This document shows positions 37,497-45,843 of a stretch of DNA of 64,000 bases, piece by piece. Below the pieces are notes generated by a model that saw nothing but the letters and a program-made list of their open reading frames with translations, ran no database searches and was not told the DNA's origin. Origin of the DNA: Cephaloticoccus sp. (GTDB lineage: Bacteria > Verrucomicrobiota > Verrucomicrobiia > Opitutales > Opitutaceae); the NCBI GenBank assembly GCA_030833445.1, contig JAURHD010000001.1, forward strand, positions 186,001 through 250,000, in the 5' to 3' direction. Each line of letters opens with the position of its first letter. The stretch's first letter is position 1. The translations under genes were made by a program, and so were the position numbers.

Positions 37497-38099
37497 TCAG
37501 GTCAGCAGTGACAGACAATGCTCCGTCAATTGGTGCGCATCCGGATAGGCTTCGACATCACAAACCGGCAGGTCCAGTTGCGCACAGGCGGCGACCATCT
37601 GCCGGTTGTAGAGGAGGGTGCGGGCGAGGAATTTGTCGGTCAGGTATTTCCCGGTGGGCGTGGCCTCGGCGTAACGACTCTCCGCGTGAATCCGCGCGGT
37701 TAATAGCTCATCGCTCGCGGTCAGCCAGAGTGCCTTGACCCCCTCGAGATCGAGCTCGGCCACTTCCGCCGGCCAGAGGGCGGAGCCCTCCAGCACCAAG
37801 GGCCCGGCGGCATCATCGGTGGCGTGCACATGAATAAGCTCCGCCACCTGCGGCAGCACGTTCTGCCGATAATGCGCGAGCACATCCTCGATCAGTTCCT
37901 CGGGCGAAAGCTCCGCGTAATGCGCCGCGACGTGTGGTTTCACCTCCCCTTGGTGATTCCATGGCCGGCCCGGGTGACGCGCGAGCTTGTCGGTCGAGCG
38001 CCACGCCCAGCCGAGTCTGCCGGCCACCGCCTCGGCAAGCGTGGACTTGCCCGCATGCGACGAGCCGCCGATGAGGATGACCCGGGTGGAATCCAGCAT
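37497..38099 (-). CDS. P-loop kinase-like protein
   Basis: A 200-residue small NTPase or kinase from the ATG at 38099. The Walker A motif GGSSHAGKST occupies residues 11-20 and is followed by LAEAVAGRLGWAWRSTDKLARHPG, as in 2-phosphoglycerate kinase- or adenylate kinase-like proteins. The phosphate acceptor is not known. It starts 11 bases after the stop of the PhyH gene upstream on the same strand, so the two are probably co-transcribed. The frame upstream (to 38282) is the antisense-like overlap and is not used. Confidence 0.8.
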   Translation of the reverse strand: MLDSTRVILIGGSSHAGKSTLAEAVAGRLGWAWRSTDKLARHPGRPWNHQGEVKPHVAAHYAELSPEELIEDVLAHYRQNVLPQVAELIHVHATDDAAGPLVLEGSALWPAEVAELDLEGVKALWLTASDELLTARIHAESRYAEATPTGKYLTDKFLARTLLYNRQMVAACAQLDLPVCDVEAYPDAHQLTEHCLSLLT

Positions 38100-38110
38100 G
38101 AGCGGGATGC

Positions 38111-38950
38111 TCAGTTCGCGCCGATGCGCTTGACCATCACGGTGACGTCTTCGCCGGGGGGGCGGGGGTTGTGCGTCCAGGCGTTGTCCGGATCCGAACC
38201 GCGGCAGAGAATCGCGCCTTGGCCCCAGGCTGGATTTAGTTTCCGGACACTGACCGGGCAGTAACGAATAGTCAGACCGCAACGGCGGCGATCCGAACTG
38301 TTGGGGTCCGAGCCGTGGGCCAGCATGTCGGCATGCAGGGAAAATTCTCCGGCCTTGAGTTCGTCATACACCGGCTGACCGAGGGATTCGGTATCTTCGA
38401 TTTCCTGATTAAGCACTGCTTGGCCGGTGACATCGCGCCATTTCAGGTGACCTTTGTTGTGGCTGCGCGGAATAAACTTCATCGCGGCATTTTCTTGATC
38501 GGCATGATCGATCGCCAGCCACACGGTGACGGTGCGCGCCGGGGTGAACGGCCAATAGGACGCGTCTTGGTGCCACGCGACCTTGCGCGGATCGTGCGGT
38601 TGCTTGCAGAAAAAATGCGTGCCCCAAGCGATGATGTCCGGGCCGATAATATCCTGCACGCAATCGAGGATGAAAGGATTCATCACGATGTCGTAGAGAC
38701 CCTGGCAGCAGACCTGGAACCCGTTGACCGAATAGGCGTCGAGGTCGGGGCGCTGCGTCTGCACCTTGAGGAGCAGGTCGTCGAAGTAAGTGCGGTTCGC
38801 ATCGGCCTCCGCTTGGTTGTAGGCTCGGAAAGGGGCGACGTAGCCCTCGGCGTTATAAAAGGCGATCTGCTCGCGGGAGAGCCGCAGCGGCGACTCGTTG
38901 ATCGTGGGAGCAAAGCTCAGATCGCGTTCTTCCTTGGTCGGGGTATCCAT
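38111..38950 (-). CDS. Phytanoyl-CoA dioxygenase (PhyH) family protein
   Basis: A 279-residue Fe(II)/2-oxoglutarate oxygenase. The HxD pair is H127 and D129 in AWHQDASYW, with a distal histidine in LHADMLAHGSDPNSS and an arginine in RRRCGLTIRY for 2-oxoglutarate. It is only loosely similar to the other PhyH at 36690. The downstream P-loop kinase gene hints at a two-step modification of one substrate, which is speculation. Confidence 0.88.
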   Translation of the reverse strand: MDTPTKEERDLSFAPTINESPLRLSREQIAFYNAEGYVAPFRAYNQAEADANRTYFDDLLLKVQTQRPDLDAYSVNGFQVCCQGLYDIVMNPFILDCVQDIIGPDIIAWGTHFFCKQPHDPRKVAWHQDASYWPFTPARTVTVWLAIDHADQENAAMKFIPRSHNKGHLKWRDVTGQAVLNQEIEDTESLGQPVYDELKAGEFSLHADMLAHGSDPNSSDRRRCGLTIRYCPVSVRKLNPAWGQGAILCRGSDPDNAWTHNPRPPGEDVTVMVKRIGAN

Positions 38951-39118
38951 GGTGCGGATTTACTTAGGCAGCGGATTCGCGTTTGCCAAGCCGTAGACGA
39001 CGAAATTGGCAAACAGGACATCTTGGGCCACGGACGGGTCTCGGGATTAGCCGCAAAGAGGCGCAAAAATCAGAAGTCCGCTTCCGTGTATTCCGTGGTG
39101 AAAACAAATGCGTGGCCC

Positions 39119-40432
39119 TCAGGCGAAGTCGACCTTCACCGCCGCGCGTTCGAAGTCGGTGGCTTGAAACAGGGGTTCGGGTTGCATGTGGACCAAGCCC
39201 GCCACCCAACGGTCAGGAACAATTTCAAGCCGGTTGGCAAACTCCGTGGCGATGTCGTTGTAATAAGCGCGCGCCAGGGCGATGCGCTGTTCCGTCTCCA
39301 CCAACTCGGTCTGAAGTGTGGCAAAACCAGCTTGGGCGGTGATGGCGGGATACTTCTCCGCGACCACCCGCAGCGTGCCGGCGAGCCCCGCGAAATCCGG
39401 TCCGGCGGCTCCGGGTGCCGTGGCCTGATTTTGCGTGCGCAGTTGGGTCACCGCGGTTTGCACCTCCTTTTCTTGCGCGCTGAGTCCGATGAGGATGGCG
39501 GAGAGGCGGGGGATGAGGTCGTGCCGGCGTTTCAATTGCACGTCGATCAGGGACCAACCTTGGCGGACGCGCTGGCGCAACCCGACGATGCTGTTAAAAA
39601 CCATCCACACCCAGCCCACGCCCCAAACCAGCACGTAGACCAAGGGAGGAAACCCGACCAAGCGTCGCAGCAGATCGGGCCAGTCCACGGCCTTGTCCGC
39701 TAGCACGGCGATCAGCGGAGCGCAGGTGATCAGGAAACCCAGCAGGCCCCAGCACCACGCCCAACGTCCCATGGCCGCCTGCACCTTTTCCTCTCCGCGG
39801 GTGGAGATGAGAAATATTTCCGCATCCTTATTGGCCGCGATCTCCGGGGCGACGATGTCAGCCCGCTCCCGGGCCGGGCCGATCAGGTAAAGCGGTGCAT
39901 GCAAGGGAATGCCCTCCTCGATAAAACGCCGGCGACCGTCGGAATTCGCCACCGCATGCGCCGGCCCCTTGCCATAATAAAGCGGATCGCCGCGTCCCAC
40001 CGTCCGGGAGAAGAAGCTCTGTGTTTCCAGCTTGGCTCCGGTCGGTCGGACCAGGATCACGCCGGTATCGTCCTGCAGATAAAACGGAATACTTTCGCAG
40101 CCGTCGGCGACGGTGGTCCAACCACTTTCCCGCCGTGTGCGGGTGTGCGACTTTCCATCCTTGTCGGTGTTGGTCTCAGTGACCATGCGGGACCACGATT
40201 CCTCAACCTTCCACTGGTAGTGAACGTTGGGCAATGCGGCCAGAAAACTGGTCAATGGTTCGGCGGCCTCCGCGGTGCCCTTGAGCTCGGTCATGCCGAT
40301 AAAGACCCCGAGGGTCTTGGAAGTGGGCGTATCGGCGAGCAAGCGCCGCCGGCGCAATCCGCGCAGGTTGCCCCATAGACAAAGCAGGCAGGCGATGCCT
40401 CCGCCAATCAGCCAGCCCACATAGTCATGCAT
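39119..40432 (-). CDS. GIDE-domain and LemA-domain membrane protein
   Basis: A 437-residue protein from the ATG at 40432. It begins with a membrane helix (DYVGWLIGGGIACLLCLWGNL), has a GIDE-like region (TSKTLGVFIGMTELKGTAEAAEP, YQWKVEESWSR), two further membrane helices (CWGLLGFLITCAPLIAVLA, LVYVLVWGVGWVWMVFNSI), and ends in a LemA domain (LRQRVRQGWSLIDVQLKRRHDLIPRL, ARAYYNDIATEFAN). GIDE is best known from eukaryotic MULAN ubiquitin ligases; bacterial fusions with LemA occur in environmental genomes and have no known function. Likely an envelope stress protein. Confidence 0.82.
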   Translation of the reverse strand: MHDYVGWLIGGGIACLLCLWGNLRGLRRRRLLADTPTSKTLGVFIGMTELKGTAEAAEPLTSFLAALPNVHYQWKVEESWSRMVTETNTDKDGKSHTRTRRESGWTTVADGCESIPFYLQDDTGVILVRPTGAKLETQSFFSRTVGRGDPLYYGKGPAHAVANSDGRRRFIEEGIPLHAPLYLIGPARERADIVAPEIAANKDAEIFLISTRGEEKVQAAMGRWAWCWGLLGFLITCAPLIAVLADKAVDWPDLLRRLVGFPPLVYVLVWGVGWVWMVFNSIVGLRQRVRQGWSLIDVQLKRRHDLIPRLSAILIGLSAQEKEVQTAVTQLRTQNQATAPGAAGPDFAGLAGTLRVVAEKYPAITAQAGFATLQTELVETEQRIALARAYYNDIATEFANRLEIVPDRWVAGLVHMQPEPLFQATDFERAAVKVDFA

Positions 40433-40518
40433 GGCGTGTTTTCTGGAGGGGAAGACACGGCATGCCAAGCCGCTTCCCCGCACCGACCGACCCGGCGGTT
40501 GCCCGGCATTCACTCACC

Positions 40519-40905
40519 TCAGTCCAGGACCGCGCCTTCGGCCCGCAGCAGCTCGCGCAGCACCGAGCGATGGCAATACGCTTCGTCCTCGCAGTAACAC
40601 CCAATCGAAAAATCCGTCGTGTGCGAGAGCTTGGCAAGCAGAGCCAGATCGTGCTTCGCCGCGGGCGCGGCCATCTCGGCCTTGAACTTTTTCACAAATG
40701 CCGACTACTGCACCGGGGTTTCGGCCGCCAGCGCTTGCTGCATCAATGGCAGGCTCGGCGCCAGGTTGGGAAACCACACGTCATACCAGTTCTGCCGGGC
40801 AAACTCGCTCTTGGGCACGCCCCGTGGCGGCCGGCGCACCGTGCCGATGCGCAATCCCTCGCCCGGTAAACGTGGCGTGCCGAGTCGAACAATGCGAAGG
40901 CTCAT
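40519..40905 (-). pseudogene. DUF488 family gene interrupted by an in-frame amber codon
   Basis: Read leftward from the ATG at 40905, the first 66 codons give the DUF488 N-terminus (MSLRIVRLGTPRLPGEG, NWYDVWFPNLAPS). TAG follows at 40705-40707, and the same frame then continues for 61 codons (SAFVKKFKAEMAAP, DFSIGCYCEDEAYCHRSVLRELL) to TGA at 40519-40521, giving exactly the expected family length of about 128. In relatives this position is often tryptophan, so one TGG to TAG change could explain it. No frameshift or rearrangement is involved. Suppression or a sequencing error is possible. Confidence 0.82.
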
Positions 40906-41090
40906 GGGCTGGGAGGTTGCTTTGCCATGGAATGCTCCAAGGCATTCATCGTCGCGAGGAATTCCTTTTCGAGATCCACATCATAGAGTTGGGCGAGGAC
41001 GAGAATGCTCCAGAGGCAGTCGGAGAGCTCGTGCGCCAGTCTGCGATCGTGATCGGCGATGGCGCGGCGGGTGAGGGCGGCGAGTTCCAT
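40902..41090 (-). CDS. Short MazG-like nucleotide pyrophosphohydrolase fragment
   Basis: The 62-codon ORF from the ATG at 41090 encodes the C-terminal half of a MazG-like domain (RRLAHELSDCLWSILVLAQLYDVDLEKEFLATMNALE, residues 17-52). The conserved ELSDCLWS helix is present, but the preceding substrate-site helix, usually 40-50 residues longer, is missing; the FAD gene stop lies only 14 bases upstream. Relatives of about 110 residues are commonly found next to DUF488 genes, as here (ATGA overlap). Probably a 5'-truncated remnant; a functional mini form is less likely. Confidence 0.6.
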   Translation of the reverse strand: MELAALTRRAIADHDRRLAHELSDCLWSILVLAQLYDVDLEKEFLATMNALEHSMAKQPPSP

Positions 41091-41104
41091 GCCGACAGGA
41101 TTTC

Positions 41105-42556
41105 TCAATCGTCCTCGGCCTGCAAATGCGCAACCAGTTCCGGTGGGCGCGGCCAGGTGAGCTCGACGTGTTGGGCGGCCAGGCGGCTCCGGAGTTCGGC
41201 GGAGGGCACCTCGGCCAATGAGTGGAGGTGGCCGTCGTGGGCCAGCGCCACGGCGGTGCTGGCGACCTGGCCAAGTTGCATCATGGTGCGGGAAAGCCGG
41301 CAGCTGGAGGCGGCGATGGAGGAGAAGCTGGCGCCCCGGCAGGCGACCGCAAGGTTGTCGATTTCGGCCGGGAGCAGACAGCGGAACGGCACGCCGTAGG
41401 GTTGCTGGAGGTTCCTCGCGCCGCGGCCGGTGTCGGCGCCGTGGGTATCCTTGCAGTGATCGGCGATGGTGATGATGTCGTCGTGGGTCTGGCCGGAGAG
41501 ACCTGCATCGAGATCGTGTTCGGTGAGTATATACCGACCCTGCAACCTGGGACCCTCGCGCACGCCGAGACCGGGCGCGATCCAGCTCATGCGGAAAGAC
41601 TGAAATTCGGGAAAGACGCTCTGGAGGTGATGCCAGTGGGCCCGGATGCGCCGGGCACACTCCGCGTAGGCCTTGAGATAACCGAGGGCGATCACCTCCC
41701 GGCCCTGCATGGTGGGCAGGGAGTTGATGTTGAAGTCGCCATTCGGATACTGGGTGCAAGAGGCCACCGGGAATTCGGAAGCCCACCAGCAGGTGGCGGG
41801 AATGTCCGCCGGCAGCGGTTCGATGCCGGGGTGATCGGTGCGCGTGACGCGGTAGATCAAGGTGGAACCGTTGAGCCGGTCATTGGGTTCGAGCGGGGCG
41901 CTGGGTTCCTGGTGCAGGGAGCGGGGCTCCTGGCCGAGCGAGGTGGCGCAACCCGCCCTTTGAGCGACGACGATATCGGCGGTGGCATCGATGTAAAAAT
42001 CGGCCGACACCGAGTGCCCGCTGCTGAGAGTGAGCGAGCGGATGCGACGATCGCCAACCGCCACCTTGGCGCAGCCTGTGTCCTTCCACACGGTGCAGCA
42101 ACCGGTCTCGGCCAGCATCGCCTCCATTTCGGCGGCATAGATCTCGGGTTCAAAAGGCACGCCGTGCCAGTGCGTTTGGCGGAAGACACGTTCGCCGTAA
42201 TCCTCGGGGGCGCCGAATTGCCGTAGCGTGTCGAGGTAGTGCTTCGTCGGATCGATCAGCAGTTCGCCGCCGGGGAAGACGGGTCCGGCGGCGGGGTCAG
42301 CCCAACAGATGTGGCGATTGATCGAATAAATCCCAACCGCGTGAGGGATCTTTTTCAGGCGTTTGTAGAGATCGAAGGGGATGCCGGTGCCGCCGACGCC
42401 GGTCTCCCACACGTTCACGCCGCAGCGCGTGGCATTTCCTCCCAACCAATCACTCTTTTCCACCAGCAAGACCTTGATGCCGAGCCGGGCGGCCGCGAGG
42501 GCAGCGCCGAATCCGCCGGAGCCCGCGCCAACGACAATCAGGTCATAGTGATTCAT
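41105..42556 (-). CDS. FAD-dependent oxidoreductase
   Basis: A 483-residue flavoprotein from the ATG at 42556. It begins with the dinucleotide-binding GAGSGGFGAALAAARLG and contains VLLVEKSDWLGGNATRCGVNVWE, the FAD_oxidored signature with its conserved cysteine, then DFYIDATADIVVAQRAG. Family members probably act on carbohydrates or tricarballylate-like substrates; none is defined. The SGNH hydrolase gene lies 26 bases upstream on the same strand, so they are likely one operon. The longer frame to 42796 is antisense overlap and is excluded. Confidence 0.86.
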   Translation of the reverse strand: MNHYDLIVVGAGSGGFGAALAAARLGIKVLLVEKSDWLGGNATRCGVNVWETGVGGTGIPFDLYKRLKKIPHAVGIYSINRHICWADPAAGPVFPGGELLIDPTKHYLDTLRQFGAPEDYGERVFRQTHWHGVPFEPEIYAAEMEAMLAETGCCTVWKDTGCAKVAVGDRRIRSLTLSSGHSVSADFYIDATADIVVAQRAGCATSLGQEPRSLHQEPSAPLEPNDRLNGSTLIYRVTRTDHPGIEPLPADIPATCWWASEFPVASCTQYPNGDFNINSLPTMQGREVIALGYLKAYAECARRIRAHWHHLQSVFPEFQSFRMSWIAPGLGVREGPRLQGRYILTEHDLDAGLSGQTHDDIITIADHCKDTHGADTGRGARNLQQPYGVPFRCLLPAEIDNLAVACRGASFSSIAASSCRLSRTMMQLGQVASTAVALAHDGHLHSLAEVPSAELRSRLAAQHVELTWPRPPELVAHLQAEDD

Positions 42557-42582
42557 GGGAGGGCACGATGGCAGCTTGACCC

Positions 42583-43542
42583 TCAGAGGTCCAGACCGGC
42601 CAGGGCTTGGTAATAGATCCAGTGACCAAAATCGTTCGGGTGGTTGATATTGTTGGCCAGCAGATCCTCGGGTCGCTTGCGTGCGGCGAGAGCCTGCCAT
42701 GCCGCATGGACGTCGACAAAGGCACTGCCGGTGGTCATCGCCACGTCGGCAGTGGCGCGGGCGTAGGCGGCCATTTGGTGGGAGCCGTGCCGCCATTTGG
42801 GGTTGGGCGGGAAGGTGGAGTAAAGCACGGTCTCGGCTCCGGTCTCCTTATGGATCCGGTTTACGATTCTGCACAGCTGCTCCTGATAACGCGGCAACGG
42901 CACGCAGTCGCGGTTGTGGTCGTTCATGCCGAAGCCGACCAGCACGAGGTCAGGTTTGGTGGGGATGACCTTTTCATCGAGCCGTTCCAGACCCTGCGTC
43001 GTGCTGTCGCCGCCGGTGGCGGCATTGGTGGCGCGAATCTTCGCCTGCGGGTATTTCGCCGCCAATTCGTCGACCCAGCGCTGCCAGAAGATGAGGTGGG
43101 GCGCACTGGCTTCACCGCCCCAGGTGATGCTGTCGCCATAGGCCACAACGCTGATCGCTTGGCCGGCAGTCAGTCGGGCGCGGGTGGCGGCCAGGACCTT
43201 CGTGCGTTCGGTCGGAACCGGAAAGTTGAAGTCGGTGGCGGTTTCGTAATCGGCATACGCAAAGAACGCCAGGTTGCCATAACCGGGAAAGTCGATGTGG
43301 TCGAAGTCATCGCGACCGTGCAGGACGTTGGTCCGAAAGTCGGGCAAGCGCGAATCGGAGAGGCGGGTGATGGTGCCGGCGCCAAGGTCGACGCGGAAAT
43401 CTCGGCCCTCGATGTAAGCGATTGTCCCGGCGGTCGGCTCATAGGTGCTGCGGAGGCGCACGGACGAGCCCGGGCGGGGAATGAAAGCAAGCGGGGAGGG
43501 CGTTTCACCGAAAAAGACCAGGGATTCGCCGACGAGATGCAT
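42583..43542 (-). CDS. SGNH/GDSL hydrolase
   Basis: A 319-residue protein with an N-terminal beta domain of about 120 residues and an SGNH esterase domain. Catalytic S138 lies in AYGDSITWGG, the oxyanion asparagine in GFGMNDHNRD, and the Asp-His end in NNINHPNDFGH. No signal peptide is seen. Such two-domain enzymes deacetylate polysaccharides or their oligomers. It precedes the FAD oxidoreductase and is divergent from a sugar-type permease at 43666, consistent with uptake and deacylation of a plant-type oligosaccharide. Confidence 0.86.
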   Translation of the reverse strand: MHLVGESLVFFGETPSPLAFIPRPGSSVRLRSTYEPTAGTIAYIEGRDFRVDLGAGTITRLSDSRLPDFRTNVLHGRDDFDHIDFPGYGNLAFFAYADYETATDFNFPVPTERTKVLAATRARLTAGQAISVVAYGDSITWGGEASAPHLIFWQRWVDELAAKYPQAKIRATNAATGGDSTTQGLERLDEKVIPTKPDLVLVGFGMNDHNRDCVPLPRYQEQLCRIVNRIHKETGAETVLYSTFPPNPKWRHGSHQMAAYARATADVAMTTGSAFVDVHAAWQALAARKRPEDLLANNINHPNDFGHWIYYQALAGLDL

Positions 43543-43665
43543 GCAGGGTGGCGAGCAATGTCTCCCCGCCGCCTGCAGGGGTCAATGTCGGGTTGAAAGG
43601 GTGGAAAACGGGCGTGAATACGGACGGTCCGAATTGCATGGGGTTGCCAGTCAGGCCGGCATCGG

Positions 43666-45051
43666 ATGCCGATGTTGCCGGTGCAAACCCCCACTACCCC
43701 CGCCGCATCCCCGCGAAAGACCTGGACCATAGGCACGCTGACCTACACCACCGGCGCGCTCGTCGTGCTGTTCTGCTGGTTGCTCTGGGGTGATTTCGCG
43801 TGGCAGTTGAAGGAGCGGTCCGCCGCGCCGGTCGTGCAGATCATGCTGCGGTTGTTCAAGGCCTCGGATTTTCTCACCGGATTGTTTCTGCTGTCGCTGC
43901 CGGCGATGATCGGGCTGATTCTCGGGCCGATCATCAGTTATCGCAGTGACCGGCATCGCGGGCGTTGGGGGCGGCGTATTCCATATCTGTTAATCACGAC
44001 CCCGATGGCGACGCTCTCGATGTATGGGATCGCGTTGAGTCCGAAGCTCGGCACGTGGCTGCATGACGCGATGGGGTGGGGGCCGGATTCGCTCAACCTC
44101 GCCATTATTGTCATGATGGGGTTGTCGTGGACCGTGTTCGAATTTGCGACGATCACGGCCAACGCGGTGTTCGGCGGTCTGGTGAATGACGTCGTGCCGC
44201 ACGAATTGCTCGGGCGGTTCTTCGGCTTATTCCGCGCGGTGAGTTTGGGCACGGGCATGTTCTTTAACTATTACCTGATCGGCCACACCAAGGAGCACTA
44301 CCTGCCGATCATCGTCGGCATCGGCACGGTCTATGGCGTTGGCTTTGCCCTGATGTGCTTCTTTGTGAAGGAAGGGGAGTATCCGCCGCCCGATGAGGTC
44401 GCGGACGGCCAGCCGAAGGGCGTGTGGGCGGCAGCCAAGACCTATGCCCGCGAGTGTTTCACCAACTCCTATTATTGGTGGGTATTTGCCGCGATGTCGC
44501 TGGGCATGCTGTCGCTGGTCCCGGTCAACCTGTTCTCGGTTTATACGGCGGAGAGTTTCGGGCTCACGATGGAAGGCTACGGCAAATACATCGTGGTGAC
44601 CTATGCGTGCTCGCTGGTGCTGGCGTATCCCTTGGGCTGGCTGGCCGATCGCATCCACGCGGTGCGCATGGCGGTCATCACCATGCTGCTCTACACGCTG
44701 GTGATGTTTGTCGGTTATGCCGTGCTGGCCGGTCCGAAAAGTTTCGGGACGATTTTCCTCATTCACGGGGTGGTCTCGGGTTGCTACTTTACCGGCGCGG
44801 CGGCGATGGGGCAGATGCTGTTTCCCAAGCTCAAGTTTGCGCAATTCGCGTCCGCGGGCGGGATGATCCTCGCGGTGTGCAACATCATCCTGGGTCCGTT
44901 GATGGGTGAAATCCTCGACCGGTTGAACCACGACTACCGCTACACCTTTCTCGCCGGCGGCATCCTCGCCTTCGCGGCGCTGGTCAGCAACTGGGTGGTG
45001 TATCGCCGCTTCATGAAGCTCGGTGGGCCGCGCGGCTACGTCGCGCCGTGA
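43666..45051 (+). CDS. MFS (GPH-type) sugar transporter
   Basis: A 461-residue permease with some twelve transmembrane segments. The DRHRGRWGRRIPYLLITTP loop is the mark of the glycoside-pentoside-hexuronide:cation symporter-like branch. It may carry oligosaccharides released by the nearby GH35, GH51 and SGNH enzymes. The start may be the ATG at 43666 or at 43672. Divergent from the SGNH gene by 123 bases; nothing recognisable lies in that gap. Confidence 0.87.
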   Translation: MPMLPVQTPTTPAASPRKTWTIGTLTYTTGALVVLFCWLLWGDFAWQLKERSAAPVVQIMLRLFKASDFLTGLFLLSLPAMIGLILGPIISYRSDRHRGRWGRRIPYLLITTPMATLSMYGIALSPKLGTWLHDAMGWGPDSLNLAIIVMMGLSWTVFEFATITANAVFGGLVNDVVPHELLGRFFGLFRAVSLGTGMFFNYYLIGHTKEHYLPIIVGIGTVYGVGFALMCFFVKEGEYPPPDEVADGQPKGVWAAAKTYARECFTNSYYWWVFAAMSLGMLSLVPVNLFSVYTAESFGLTMEGYGKYIVVTYACSLVLAYPLGWLADRIHAVRMAVITMLLYTLVMFVGYAVLAGPKSFGTIFLIHGVVSGCYFTGAAAMGQMLFPKLKFAQFASAGGMILAVCNIILGPLMGEILDRLNHDYRYTFLAGGILAFAALVSNWVVYRRFMKLGGPRGYVAP

Positions 45052-45060
45052 GCTGATTAT

Positions 45061-45133
45061 TTGAATCTGGAACTCAGGAACGGCCGGAAACTACCGGAGT
45101 GATTTTTCCAGTTTTCCTGATTTCCACATTCAT
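45061..45133. repeat. Imperfect palindromic element, copy 1
   Basis: A diverged copy of the element at 47282: its left arm (45061-45080, TTGAATCTGGAACTC then AGGAA) differs by one base, the right arm (45114-45132) by a base or two. It sits between convergent MFS and GH35-DUF6250 genes and could fold into a hairpin. Confidence 0.75.
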
Positions 45134-45168
45134 AAATGGAGCAGGTTTGCCTGCGATGGCATTTACCT

Positions 45169-45843
45169 TTATTGAGTCAGTGTCGTGACCTTGAAATTGC
45201 GGATGACGAGGTGGCTGTTGACGGTGCGGAACCCGAAACGGCCGCGGGTGAGCGGAGCCGGATCATCGTAGGCAAAGACCAGTTCGCCGTCCCGCCAGTA
45301 TTCGGCGCGCCCATCGCGCGCCACGAGGCGGATGTGATATACCCGATTAGGCTCGAGCAAATGGGTGGGATCCGTGAGATCGTGTCCGGGGAGCAATGGC
45401 CGTTCGCCGGTGCCCAGGTAACGCCGGAAGCGGGTGGTCGTGTTGCGGTTGCCCCCGTAGCCCACGTAATAGAGGGCCAGGGAGTCGTAATCAGCGAATT
45501 TGCCCGTGCGAGGGTTGGCCGGGTGCAGCAAGTCGCCGGCGGGGTCGGTCGCCATCCAGAAACAGTTGAGGTCGGAGAGCCGGTCGTGGGGACCGTCGTT
45601 CATGACCACCATCGCCTCGTAGGAAATCTCGACCGGGGCAGTCAGGGCGTGCCGATACCAGACGGTGCAGCCGCCGACATCCTCGATGACGAGTGCGCCG
45701 TCATGCGCGTAAACGTTGCCGCCGGGCATTTGCTCGACCAGCCAGTCGGTGAGGTTGGCATCGAAGGAGGGAGTTTCTTCTGCGGACATCGGGGCGCAGG
45801 CTAACACGAAGGCGGCGAGCAGGCTAAGCTTATTCCAGTTCAC
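45169..45843 (-). CDS. DUF6250 domain secreted protein (as its own gene)
   Basis: Within the fused frame, a GTG at 45843 opens a natural 224-residue protein with a signal peptide (NWNKLSLLAAFVLACAPMSAEE). Its GTG overlaps the stop codon of the dehydrogenase remnant (GTGAACTGGAATAA region). The body carries the DUF6250 features YEAMVVMNDGPHDRLSDLNCFWMA and YYVGYGGNRNTTTRFRRY, and ends RGRFGFRTVNSHLVIRNFKV, a laminin-G/concanavalin-like sandwich. Such proteins occur with polysaccharide-utilisation genes. The start is not certain since no good Shine-Dalgarno sequence is visible. Confidence 0.65.
   Translation of the reverse strand: MNWNKLSLLAAFVLACAPMSAEETPSFDANLTDWLVEQMPGGNVYAHDGALVIEDVGGCTVWYRHALTAPVEISYEAMVVMNDGPHDRLSDLNCFWMATDPAGDLLHPANPRTGKFADYDSLALYYVGYGGNRNTTTRFRRYLGTGERPLLPGHDLTDPTHLLEPNRVYHIRLVARDGRAEYWRDGELVFAYDDPAPLTRGRFGFRTVNSHLVIRNFKVTTLTQ

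Noticed and set aside
38315..39703. A 462-codon plus-strand ORF opposite PhyH and LemA genes
   Set aside because: Crosses two conserved genes and an intergenic gap in antisense, no domain seen.
41105..42796. Longer start of the FAD oxidoreductase
   Set aside because: The 80 additional residues overlap the SGNH gene and are arginine-rich shadow sequence; the FAD loop begins right after the ATG at 42556.
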